Assembly (NCBI GenBank): GCA_964570205.1
Contig: CAZMXI010000070.1
Coordinates: forward strand, 1 to 23,370
Origin: CAZMXI01 sp964570205
GTDB taxonomy: Bacteria > Planctomycetota > Phycisphaerae > Tepidisphaerales > Tepidisphaeraceae
DNA length: 23,370 bases
Direction of reading: 5' to 3'
Below the pieces are notes generated by a model. That model was not told where the DNA came from and searched no databases. It saw only the letters and a program-made list of their open reading frames with translations. The position numbers were made by a program, and so were the translations under genes. Below are positions 7,066-13,693 of this stretch, piece after piece. Numbering within the stretch: position 1 is the stretch's first letter; each line of letters begins with the position of its first letter.

Positions 7066-7680
7066 TCAATCCCGGAGATAGGTCACAACCAGAAACAGCA
7101 CGGCGTCGGCCTTGCCGTTGTTCTCAATGGCGTGGGCGACGTCGGCGGGATAATGGGCGGAATCGCCGGTGCGCAGCTCGACACGGTCGCCGTTGGAGCT
7201 GACGGAAACCGATCCGCTCTGGACCGTCAACAGCTCGCGGGCGCCCTGAAAGTGGGGCGCGCTCTTCAGGGCGCCGCCGGGGCGGAGCACGATTTCGTAG
7301 TACTCGACCGACTTCTCCAGGTGCAGGGGGGAGAGCGTGCGAATGCGACAGTGGCGGTCGGAGCGGAAATGGTACGTGCGATCATCCGCGCGGATGACAT
7401 CCACGCGGTGGGTGGCCGCCGGCTGCTCGACCAGTTCGCCAAGCGACATCTCGAATGCCTGTGCGACGCGGTAAGCCACGGCAAGAGTGGGGTTTGCAGT
7501 GCCTCGCTCGATCTCGCTGAGCATCGAGCGGCTGACGCCGCAGGCGGCGGACATCTCTTCCAGCGTCCACCCTCGCTTCTTCCGCAGCTCTCGAACCCGC
7601 CCGCAGAGGGTCTGGCCGAGCTTCGTCTCGGCACAGTCGGCCGACGGGGCGCGTTCCTGACGGTTCGTCTTGCCAGTCAC
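7066..7680 (-). CDS. XRE-family regulator with C-terminal cupin domain
   Basis: A 204-aa transcription factor. Residues about 24-83 form an XRE helix-turn-helix (GRVRELRKKRGWTLEEMSAA, then CGVSRSMLSEIERGTANPTL). Residues about 126-198 form a cupin barrel of the kind that binds small molecules (EIVLRPGGAL, GDSAHYPADVAHAIEN). The GTG start at 7680 follows AAGGAG with five-base spacing. In the same frame the coding sequence is open far upstream without any family similarity. The gene heads the TRIC-tdh-kbl-DUF169 operon and its stop is five bases before the TRIC ATG. Regulators of this class often control the operon they lead, so threonine, glycine or a derived metabolite is a plausible ligand. 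Inverted and direct repeats around its promoter are candidate binding sites. Confidence 0.9.
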   Translation of the reverse strand: MTGKTNRQERAPSADCAETKLGQTLCGRVRELRKKRGWTLEEMSAACGVSRSMLSEIERGTANPTLAVAYRVAQAFEMSLGELVEQPAATHRVDVIRADDRTYHFRSDRHCRIRTLSPLHLEKSVEYYEIVLRPGGALKSAPHFQGARELLTVQSGSVSVSSNGDRVELRTGDSAHYPADVAHAIENNGKADAVLFLVVTYLRD

Positions 7681-7692
7681 GGAATCTCCTTG

Positions 7693-7715
7693 ATGGCGGA
7701 TCGGAATTCCGCCAT
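7693..7715. promoter_or_regulatory. Perfect inverted repeat in the regulator's 5' leader
   Basis: ATGGCGGA (7693-7700) and TCCGCCAT (7708-7715) are a perfect inverted repeat with a 7-bp spacer. Within it lies the 10-bp palindrome CGGAATTCCG (7702-7711). It sits between the predicted promoter and the ribosome site of the XRE-cupin gene. It could be an operator for that regulator or an RNA hairpin in the leader. Confidence 0.45.
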
Positions 7716-7758
7716 ACCGGAGAAGAGTATACGACATACCGGACTGCCTGTCCAGTAT
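7713..7758. promoter_or_regulatory. Candidate operator: CATACCGGA direct repeats and palindrome
   Basis: CATACCGGA occurs at 7713-7721 and 7735-7743, exactly 22 bp apart, close to two helical turns. The second copy is also half of a near-palindrome: ATACCGGAC (7736-7744), 5-bp spacer, GTCCAGTAT (7750-7758), with 8 of 9 positions matching. These sites bracket the predicted -10 and cover the -35 of the operon promoter. TATATT at 7756-7761 could be the -10 of the divergent purU-like gene, so one regulator might control both directions. Binding is inferred. Confidence 0.45.
7726..7754 (-). promoter_or_regulatory. Putative sigma-70 promoter of the threonine-degradation operon
   Basis: On the reverse strand TGGACA (7754-7749) and TATACT (7731-7726) lie 17 bp apart. 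Each has one mismatch to consensus, which makes this the best promoter match in the window. It is 45 bp upstream of the regulator's GTG and overlaps the candidate operator repeats. Confidence 0.55.
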
Positions 7759-7833
7759 ATTGGAAGAATGGCCCCGTCGGCTGCAAATCGCCTCGGCCGC
7801 GGCTACACTGGGCGGTCTTTTGCGGAGGATGTT

Positions 7834-8733
7834 GTGGCACAGAAGCTCCTGGCGATCGTCAGCGTCCTGGGCAAGGACCAGAAGGGCGTGGTGGCTCAGT
7901 TCGCGACCTACATGGCCGAACGCGGCATCAACATCGAGGACATCGAGCAGCGCGTCGTGCGCGGTTTCTTCCTGATGGACATGCTGGTGGACCTGAAGGA
8001 CCTGACCATCGACCTGTCGGAACTGATCACCGGGCTGCTGGATCTGGGGCGGAAGCTGGAGATGGAGGTCCGAGTTCACCTGCACAGCGAAAAGCGACTG
8101 AAGAACGTGGCGATTCTCGTCAGCCGTGAGCCGCACTGCCTGGAGCAGCTTGTGGCCGACAGCAGCGCGGGCAAGCTGCGCGGCAGCATCGTCGGCGTGT
8201 TCAGCAACCATCCGGACTTGGAGCCCCGGGCGCGGCAGGCGGGCCTGAAGTTTGAGTGGATGGGCACTGACGATCCGGAACGGCATTTCGACTGGCTGAT
8301 CAGGACGCTCGAGGCCAACGCTGTCGACCTGGTGGTGCTGGCGCGGTACATGCGCATCCTGCCTGCCAGGGTGGTGCAGGCGTTTGCACACCGAATCATC
8401 AATATTCATCCCTCGTTGCTGCCGTATTTCCCCGGCGCAGCGCCGTACAAACAGGCGTACGAGTCCGGTGTTCGCGTGCACGGCTGCACGGCGCACTTCG
8501 TGACCGAGCAGCTCGACCAGGGCCCGGTCATCTTGCAGGATGTGTTCCATATCAACGTCGGCGAAGATACGCTGGACGAGGTCAAGCGTAAGGGTCTGGA
8601 CCTCGAGGCGCAGACCCTCTCGCGGGCTGTGAGCCTGTACCTGGATGAGGAACTGGTGGTGGTCGACGGCAAGGTCATCTTCAAGCCGGGCATTCGCCGG
8701 TTCATGGACCCGGCCGCCAGGCAGGAGGCCTGA
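7834..8733 (+). CDS. ACT-domain formyltransferase, PurU-like formyltetrahydrofolate deformylase
   Basis: A 299-aa protein with an N-terminal ACT domain (about 3-80) and a formyltransferase domain (about 88-285). PurU hydrolyses 10-formyltetrahydrofolate to formate and tetrahydrofolate, balancing one-carbon and glycine pools. The catalytic triad is present as N190, H192 and D228 (INIHPSLLPYF, TEQLDQGPVI). Two things are odd. The active-site loop reads HPSLLP, as in glycinamide ribonucleotide transformylase (PurN), where PurU usually has HHSFLP. The ACT part (VLGKDQKGVVA, RGINIEDIEQRV, FFLMDMLVD) also looks like the free-standing UPF0237 ACT proteins. The downstream loop GAAPYKQAYESGV is PurU-like. 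GTG 7834 is chosen because GGAGG lies five bases upstream; an ATG at 7768 is less likely. The gene is divergent from the threonine-degradation operon. PurU is the likelier role, but a transformylase cannot be excluded. Confidence 0.8.
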   Translation: MAQKLLAIVSVLGKDQKGVVAQFATYMAERGINIEDIEQRVVRGFFLMDMLVDLKDLTIDLSELITGLLDLGRKLEMEVRVHLHSEKRLKNVAILVSREPHCLEQLVADSSAGKLRGSIVGVFSNHPDLEPRARQAGLKFEWMGTDDPERHFDWLIRTLEANAVDLVVLARYMRILPARVVQAFAHRIINIHPSLLPYFPGAAPYKQAYESGVRVHGCTAHFVTEQLDQGPVILQDVFHINVGEDTLDEVKRKGLDLEAQTLSRAVSLYLDEELVVVDGKVIFKPGIRRFMDPAARQEA

Positions 8734-8804
8734 GCGGCGGAAAGGCGGCCGCCGGCGCAGCCGCGGCTTGTCGATCTTCACTGTAAAGGTGCGGCGGCGT
8801 CCGT

Positions 8805-10058
8805 CTATTCGTTGTCGCGGACAACCAGCTTCGCGCCGGCGTCGTTCCGGATGTTCACGCCGCCTTCGGCGAAATTGTCGGCAACGATCACCCGCTTGAC
8901 ATCCTTTCCGACGATGATGTGCGGCTTGCCCGGGCCCTTGAAGTGGACATCGCGAACGACGCACCGGCCGCCCAGCAATTCGATGCCTGCGGCCTGATTG
9001 CCCTCCACTCTCGCCTGGTTCATGGAGAACATGCCATTGCCTTCGACCTTCGCGAAGCTGGTGAAGTTGCCCCAGAAGCTGCAATTGGTCAGTTGCAGGG
9101 TCGCGGTGAAATCCTTGCCGGCCACCACGCCGATGCGCGGCTGGGCCTTGTCCTGCAGCGGCAGGCAGACGAACTGGCCGTTGCTGATGAGGATGCCCGG
9201 GCCCTGAGCCGCATCCACCACGACGCAGTACTGGCAGGCGTCGGCCGCGATCCCGCTGAACTGGCCGTTGCACGCTCCGTTCTTCGTCGCGATGAAGTGG
9301 TAGCCGATCCGGGCGCCGAACACGAAGGTATCGCGGACGCTCTGCCAGTCGGTCTTTGCGAAGATGAATGCCTCGAGGTTCTGCTGCATCGCCGCCGCGA
9401 CGGTCAGGTCGGATGCGCCCCGGCCGGCGCGGGCCGCGCCGCCATGCCCCGACCGCGACCAGTAGTGCGGATTGAAATGCACGTTTTCGATGCGCCCGAT
9501 GTCCGTGACGCTGTCGATGAACACACCTCGCCGCAGGACGCACCCGAAGACGTTGCGGATGACGTGCAGTTCGTTGGATTCCGGACCCATGGCGATGCCC
9601 TGCCAGGCGTTGACCAGCGTCACGTTCTCGACGGTGCAGTGCATGCCCTGCCCGTGAATCGCCCAGGGATAGGGCTGGAGTTCGCTCAGCCGCTGCTCCG
9701 GATAGCAGATGGTGATGCCCCTGACGGCGGAGCTGGCGGTCAGTTCAACGAGCGCCGGGCCATCTTCCCTGCCGCGGCCGCCGTAGGCCATCAGGACGGT
9801 TCCCCTGGTCAGGATGCCGTGATGGGGCGCCTGCCACGCCCCGGCCAGGGTGACGCCCGTCGGCACCTTCAGGGTGCCGCGGATGTGATATTGACGGGGC
9901 TCAAGCTTCACCTCGCCACCGCCTTTCTCGCCGGCGGCATCCAGGAGTTTCTGGACGGCCGCGGTTTCGTCCGCGGCGGGCTGGGGTGCGTCAGCGCCGA
10001 GGCAGCAGCAGGCGAAGATCAGAACAAGCGACCCGGGAATTCTGGTGAAAGTGCTCAT
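8805..10058 (-). CDS. Secreted right-handed beta-helix (pectate-lyase-like) protein
   Basis: A 417-aa protein with an export signal (MSTFTRIPGSLVLIFACCCLGADA) followed by a pectate-lyase-superfamily start: AVQKLLDAAGEKGGGEVKLEP, then RGTLKVPTGVTLAGAW. After this come repeated strands with Asn and Gly turns typical of a parallel beta-helix (VENVTLVNAWQGIAM, IRNVFGCVLRRGVFI, ISNGQFVC, LTNCSFWGNF). I cannot assign catalytic residues, so it may be a polysaccharide lyase, an epimerase or a non-enzymatic helix. The run of three cysteines at the end of the signal could be a poor lipobox, but Phe at -2 argues for ordinary cleavage near GADA. ATG 10058 is preferred because the signal peptide then starts cleanly; ATG 10073 is possible. 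Only 44 bp separate it from the divergent gene at 10103. Confidence 0.75.
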   Translation of the reverse strand: MSTFTRIPGSLVLIFACCCLGADAPQPAADETAAVQKLLDAAGEKGGGEVKLEPRQYHIRGTLKVPTGVTLAGAWQAPHHGILTRGTVLMAYGGRGREDGPALVELTASSAVRGITICYPEQRLSELQPYPWAIHGQGMHCTVENVTLVNAWQGIAMGPESNELHVIRNVFGCVLRRGVFIDSVTDIGRIENVHFNPHYWSRSGHGGAARAGRGASDLTVAAAMQQNLEAFIFAKTDWQSVRDTFVFGARIGYHFIATKNGACNGQFSGIAADACQYCVVVDAAQGPGILISNGQFVCLPLQDKAQPRIGVVAGKDFTATLQLTNCSFWGNFTSFAKVEGNGMFSMNQARVEGNQAAGIELLGGRCVVRDVHFKGPGKPHIIVGKDVKRVIVADNFAEGGVNIRNDAGAKLVVRDNE

Positions 10059-10102
10059 GATTCTCGCTACCATTTCGGGATCCGCAAAAGGAGATTGTCA
10101 CG

Positions 10103-10711
10103 ATGGCCAAAGCCGACAAGCTCGATCTATTTAGAGAGCATAAGGAAGAATACCTCCTTGCCAAGAAGCCGGCGCTGGTGAAAACCACCATTGCCTGCTA
10201 TCTGGCGATCGATGGAAAGGGCTCTCCCGGCGGCCAGGCTTTCCAGGATGCCGTCGGCGCTCTTTATGGCGCGGCCTACACCATCAAAATGACCCGCAAG
10301 TTCGCCGGCGAGCAGGATTACAAGGTCTGCACCCTCGAGGCGCTGTACTGGCAGGATGGCGGTTGCTGCCTGGACCTGCCGAAAGAGGAATGGCGCTGGA
10401 AGATGATGGTCCGCACCCCTTCGTTTATCAAGCCGAAAGACCTGAAGAATGCCGTTGCAGCGCTGCTGGAAAAGGATAAGGGCGCCCTGGTGCGGCAGGT
10501 CCGGCTGGAGAAGCTCAGCGAGGGGCTTTGCGTCCAGATGCTGCACGTCGGGCCTTACGACGAAGCCGCAAGGACCGTCGCCGAGATGCGGGCGTTCTGT
10601 GAATCCCGGAATCTCAAGCCGGTCGGCCGGCACCACGAAATCTATCTGTCTGACCCGCACCGCGTCGCCCCGGAAAAGCTGCGCACGCTCTTCCGCCAGC
10701 CAGTGCAATGA
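10103..10711 (+). CDS. GyrI-like small-molecule-binding domain protein
   Basis: A 202-aa soluble protein of the GyrI-like (SOUL/GyrI superfamily) type. The stretch CYLAIDGKGSPGG, FQDAVGALYGAAYTIKM is the hallmark of the stand-alone GyrI-like proteins found next to many transcription factors. LHVGPYDEAARTVAEM in the second half is the second copy of the fold, and EIYLSDPHRVAPEKLRT ends the domain. There is no DNA-binding domain, so it is a free ligand-binding protein. Relatives bind or hydrolyse cationic or lipophilic compounds, but no substrate can be named here. AGGAG lies ten bases before the ATG. It is divergent from the beta-helix gene and convergent with queE. Confidence 0.85.
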   Translation: MAKADKLDLFREHKEEYLLAKKPALVKTTIACYLAIDGKGSPGGQAFQDAVGALYGAAYTIKMTRKFAGEQDYKVCTLEALYWQDGGCCLDLPKEEWRWKMMVRTPSFIKPKDLKNAVAALLEKDKGALVRQVRLEKLSEGLCVQMLHVGPYDEAARTVAEMRAFCESRNLKPVGRHHEIYLSDPHRVAPEKLRTLFRQPVQ

Positions 10712-10749
10712 CGCCTACTTCGCCGGCTTCGGCGGTGCCGTGATCCTTG

Positions 10750-11433
10750 TCATGTGCCCCGGCGGTTGCCATACAACTCGACGTGCAGCCGCGGGCAGTA
10801 GCGGAATCCGCTCTGCTTGCACAACTCGACGATGCGGGGAGAGCGCTGGCTCAGGATGGCCGGGTCCGTGCCTTCGGGCATGAGCAGAACATCCTCGTTC
10901 TTCCAGCCTGTCAGCCTGCTCAGAAGCGCGTGAATCTCGGGCATGTCGGCCTCGCTGCTGACGACGAACTTGAGTTGGAAGCTGGGTGATGCGTCGATGA
11001 ACTGCTGGATAACGGGTACGTTCAGGCGATGCCGTTCGTGCGCTGCCGCGAAACGCCCTCGTGGTGTGGAGTTGGCCAATTTGGGCGAGAGGCTGGCAAG
11101 GTCCAGTTCGACCGGCTTGAAGAGGGTCGCGGCCGTCTCCATGGTGATGTGGACGCTGTCGGACTTCAGCGCACGGCACAACTCGGCGATCTCGGGCATG
11201 ATCATCGGCTCGCCGCCCGTCAGCACGACATGGCGGGCGGCAAGTGCTCGCACCTGCCGGACGATTTGCCCGACGGTCAGTTCGGAACCCTCCGGGCTCC
11301 AGCTTGCGTAAGGGGTGTCACACCAGGCGCAGCGCAGATTGCAGCCGCTGACCCGAACGAAAACGCTGGGCAGGCCGGCCAGCTTGCCTTCACCCTGAAT
11401 GGAGTGGAACATCTCGGCAATCCGCATAGGCAT
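10750..11433 (-). CDS. queE: 7-carboxy-7-deazaguanine synthase
   Basis: A radical-SAM enzyme of 227 aa that converts 6-carboxytetrahydropterin to 7-carboxy-7-deazaguanine on the way to preQ0 and queuosine. The N-terminus MRIAEMFHSIQGEGKLAG is the QueE substrate region. The cluster-binding cysteines are C31, C35 and C38 (SGCNLRCAWCDT), giving CX3CX2C. LTGGEPMI (71-78) is the SAM-binding GGE motif. ATG 11433 gives the family N-terminus, with a second ATG two codons later. No good ribosome site precedes either, and a GTG further upstream cannot be ruled out. QueC, QueD and QueF are not in the window, so the gene is isolated from its pathway. It diverges from the RTX-repeat gene. Confidence 0.9.
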   Translation of the reverse strand: MPMRIAEMFHSIQGEGKLAGLPSVFVRVSGCNLRCAWCDTPYASWSPEGSELTVGQIVRQVRALAARHVVLTGGEPMIMPEIAELCRALKSDSVHITMETAATLFKPVELDLASLSPKLANSTPRGRFAAAHERHRLNVPVIQQFIDASPSFQLKFVVSSEADMPEIHALLSRLTGWKNEDVLLMPEGTDPAILSQRSPRIVELCKQSGFRYCPRLHVELYGNRRGT

Positions 11434-11465
11434 CCGATTCGGGTGCTGCGCACTAACCGGCGCTT

Positions 11466-11497
11466 CTGCCACCGTGTCTAAACGGTAGAACTGGCAG
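11466..11497. promoter_or_regulatory. Bulged stem-loop between queE and the RTX gene
   Basis: CTGCCACCGT (11466-11475) pairs with ACGG (11482-11485) and, after a 6-base bulge, TGGCAG (11492-11497). The loop is GTCTAA. It ends just before the ribosome site AGGAGG of the RTX gene, and on the other strand it would lie in the queE leader. It does not look like the preQ1-I riboswitch. Role unknown. Confidence 0.3.
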
Positions 11498-11510
11498 ACA
11501 GGAGGCTTCT

Positions 11511-12635
11511 GTGACTCGTCGCAAACACCTGGTTTCAAACCTCTTGCACGCGGGGCCAAGCATGGTCGAGCGGCTGGAGACCCGTCGGCTGCTCGCCGTG
11601 GCCATCGACGACACCGGCCTGCTGCTGGTGGATGGCACGCGCCGTGCCGACGATATTATCCTCACCGTTTCCGATGATGCCACTGAACTGTTCGTGACGG
11701 TCAACGAAGACCAGTGGGCAGTTGGATTCCACGAGTTCAACGCTGTGCAGGTCAGCGGCTACAAGGGCAACGATAAGATATGGATCGAAGGCGACCTGGG
11801 CCTGACCGTGACAATCTTCGGCGACGCCGGCCGCGATACGATCTACGGTGGCGATGGGCTGGAGGACATCTTTGGCGGCCCGGGCAATGACCGGCTGCTG
11901 GGCGGCGGGGGGTATGACAGCCTCGTCGGCGAGGGCGGACGCGACATTCTCGAAGGCGAAGGCGGCAACGACACGCTCGATGGCGGGGCGGGTAACGATG
12001 ACCTGTATGGCGATGATGGCGACGATGTGCTGATGGGCTTCAAGGGCAATGATTTGCTTCGCGGCGGGGCGGGTAACGACGAGTTATACGGCGAGGGCGG
12101 CCACGACCGCCTTCTTGGCGAGGCAGACGACGACTACCTGGATGGGGGCCCTGGAAACGATGACCTGTTTGGCGATGAAGGCAACGACGAACTGTACGGC
12201 TATACCGGCCATGATGACCTGGACGGCGGAGATGGCGATGACACGCTGTTTGGCGAGGCCGGCCGCGATTACATGCTCGGCGGCTCGGGCCATGATGACA
12301 TGGAGGGCGGCACTTTCGCCGACACCCTCATTGGGGAGGACGGCGATGATTGGATGAGCGGCCAGGAGGGCCACGATGATCTGTGGGGCGACGCCGGGTA
12401 TGACACGCTGCTGGGCGGAACCGGCGACGACTACCTCAATGGCGGTCTGGATGACGATTATCTCGACGGTGGCATCGACGACGACCTGATCGAGGATTGG
12501 GAAGGCGCAGACGAGCTCATCGGCGGCACTGGCAACGACATCCTGGACTGCCTGGATGATGACGGGTTTGATCTGATCGAACGCGGCTCAGGGCGCGACC
12601 GGGTTTGGGCCGATTACGGAGACATCGAACGGTGA
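11511..12635 (+). CDS. RTX (hemolysin-type calcium-binding) repeat protein with LEPR-XLL-like N-terminus
   Basis: A 374-aa acidic protein predicted to act outside the cytoplasm. Residues 22-29, LETRRLLA, match the planctomycetal LEPR-XLL motif that marks the N-terminus of many large exported proteins in this phylum. A linker with beta-strand character follows (to about residue 100). Residues 103-345 are an uninterrupted series of 27 nonapeptides of the type GGxGxDxLx (for example DGGAGNDDL, RGGAGNDEL), which fold as a calcium-binding beta-roll. The final section is degenerate and ends WADYGDIER, with no recognisable type I secretion tail, PEP-CTERM or enzymatic domain. The GTG start has AGGAGG five bases upstream. 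No ABC exporter genes are nearby, so its route out is unknown. It may be a free calcium-folding module or surface protein. Confidence 0.85.
   Translation: MTRRKHLVSNLLHAGPSMVERLETRRLLAVAIDDTGLLLVDGTRRADDIILTVSDDATELFVTVNEDQWAVGFHEFNAVQVSGYKGNDKIWIEGDLGLTVTIFGDAGRDTIYGGDGLEDIFGGPGNDRLLGGGGYDSLVGEGGRDILEGEGGNDTLDGGAGNDDLYGDDGDDVLMGFKGNDLLRGGAGNDELYGEGGHDRLLGEADDDYLDGGPGNDDLFGDEGNDELYGYTGHDDLDGGDGDDTLFGEAGRDYMLGGSGHDDMEGGTFADTLIGEDGDDWMSGQEGHDDLWGDAGYDTLLGGTGDDYLNGGLDDDYLDGGIDDDLIEDWEGADELIGGTGNDILDCLDDDGFDLIERGSGRDRVWADYGDIER
11817..12545 (+). repeat. 27 tandem 27-bp units encoding RTX nonapeptides
   Basis: The units encode in-register nonapeptides (FGDAGRDTI to IGGTGNDIL) with Gly at position 2, Gly usually at 5 and Asp usually at 7. 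The sequence is degenerate at the DNA level, so this is an old, selected protein repeat rather than a fresh tandem duplication. Units such as NGGLDDDYL and DGGIDDDLI near the end have lost the central Gly. Confidence 0.9.
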
Positions 12636-12659
12636 CAGGTTTCCCGTTGCCCTCGGCGC

Positions 12660-13685
12660 TCACCGCGAAGCGTACTGCGCGTCGTAGTACTTCAGGTACT
12701 CGCCTGTCTTGATCGCGCGCCACCAGGATTCGTTCTGGACATACCACTGGATGGTCTGGCGAATGGCCTGCTCGAAGCGGTGCCGCGGTTCCCAGTTCAG
12801 CTCCCGCTTGATCTTCGATGCGTCGATCGCGTAGCGGCGATCGTGCCCGGGGCGGTCCTTGACGTAATGCACCCACTCGTTCCAAGGCTTGTCCATAGCC
12901 CGAAGGATCGTCTCGGTGATCGTGCGGTTAGCCAGTTCGTTGTTGCCGCCAATGTTGTAGACCTCGCCGGGGCGGCCCTTGTTCAGCACCGTCCAGATCG
13001 CGTCGCAGTGGTCCTCGACATACAGCCAGTCGCGAATGTTCATGCCGTCGCCATACAGCGGCACTTTTCTGCCCTCGATCAGGTTCGTGACGAACAGCGG
13101 GATCAGCTTCTCGGGGAACTGATACGGGCCGTAGTTGTTCGAGCAGCGTGTGATCAGCACCGGCATGCCAAAGGTGTGGTAATAAGCGCGGGCCATGCAG
13201 TCCGCAGCGGCCTTGCTCGCGCTGTAGGGACTGTTGGGTGCCAGCGGTGTTTCCTCAGTAAATTTGATCTCCGGCCGATCCTCGGGCAACGAACCGTACA
13301 CCTCATCGGTCCCCACCTGCAGGAACCGCTCGACGCCCTTGGCCTTCGCCACGTCCAGCAGCACCTGCGTGCCGACCACATTAGCCTGAACGAACGGCCC
13401 TGAACCCATGATGCTGCGATCGACATGGCTCTCGGCGGCGAAGTTCACGACCTGGCGGATGCCGTGCTCGTCGAACAAAGCGGAAACCAGTTCCGTGTCG
13501 CATATGTCGCCCTTGACAAAGGCCAGTCGCTCGTCCGTAAGCAGGTCCTTGAGATTGCCGAGGTTGCCGGCGTAAGTCAGCTTGTCGAGGGCGATCAGCC
13601 TCGCCTGTTCGCCTCGCGCCAGCAGCATGCGGATGAAGTTCGATCCGATAAAGCCTGCCGCACCCGTCACCAGCAATGTACGCAT
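12660..13685 (-). CDS. rmlB: dTDP-glucose 4,6-dehydratase
   Basis: An extended short-chain dehydrogenase of 341 aa that converts dTDP-glucose to dTDP-4-keto-6-deoxyglucose, the branch point to rhamnose and other deoxysugars. TGAAGFIGSN (residues 7-16) is the NAD-binding loop. TDEVYG gives the dehydratase residues T126-D127-E128, and Y154/K158 form the YxxxK pair (YSASK). RCSNNYGPYQFPEKLIP and IRDWLYVEDHC are typical of RmlB. ATG 13685 has GGAG five bases upstream. It is the last gene of the rmlA-GT4-rmlB set, starting eight bases after the GT4 stop. rmlC and rmlD are not in the window, so the final sugar is unknown. It converges with the RTX gene, with 24 bp between them. Confidence 0.95.
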   Translation of the reverse strand: MRTLLVTGAAGFIGSNFIRMLLARGEQARLIALDKLTYAGNLGNLKDLLTDERLAFVKGDICDTELVSALFDEHGIRQVVNFAAESHVDRSIMGSGPFVQANVVGTQVLLDVAKAKGVERFLQVGTDEVYGSLPEDRPEIKFTEETPLAPNSPYSASKAAADCMARAYYHTFGMPVLITRCSNNYGPYQFPEKLIPLFVTNLIEGRKVPLYGDGMNIRDWLYVEDHCDAIWTVLNKGRPGEVYNIGGNNELANRTITETILRAMDKPWNEWVHYVKDRPGHDRRYAIDASKIKRELNWEPRHRFEQAIRQTIQWYVQNESWWRAIKTGEYLKYYDAQYASR

Positions 13686-13693
13686 ATCGTCTC

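Noticed and set aside
10715..11179. An alternative reverse-strand frame inside queE ending in APPKPAK
   Set aside because: It is out of frame with an intact QueE whose motifs run to its own stop; no sign of a frameshift.
11434..11510. preQ1 riboswitch before queE
   Set aside because: The bulged stem-loop lacks the A-rich tail and the loop sequence of preQ1-I.
11817..12545. Tandem DNA repeat array such as CRISPR or a minisatellite
   Set aside because: The 27-bp periodicity comes from the protein nonapeptide. Units differ widely at DNA level and there are no spacers.
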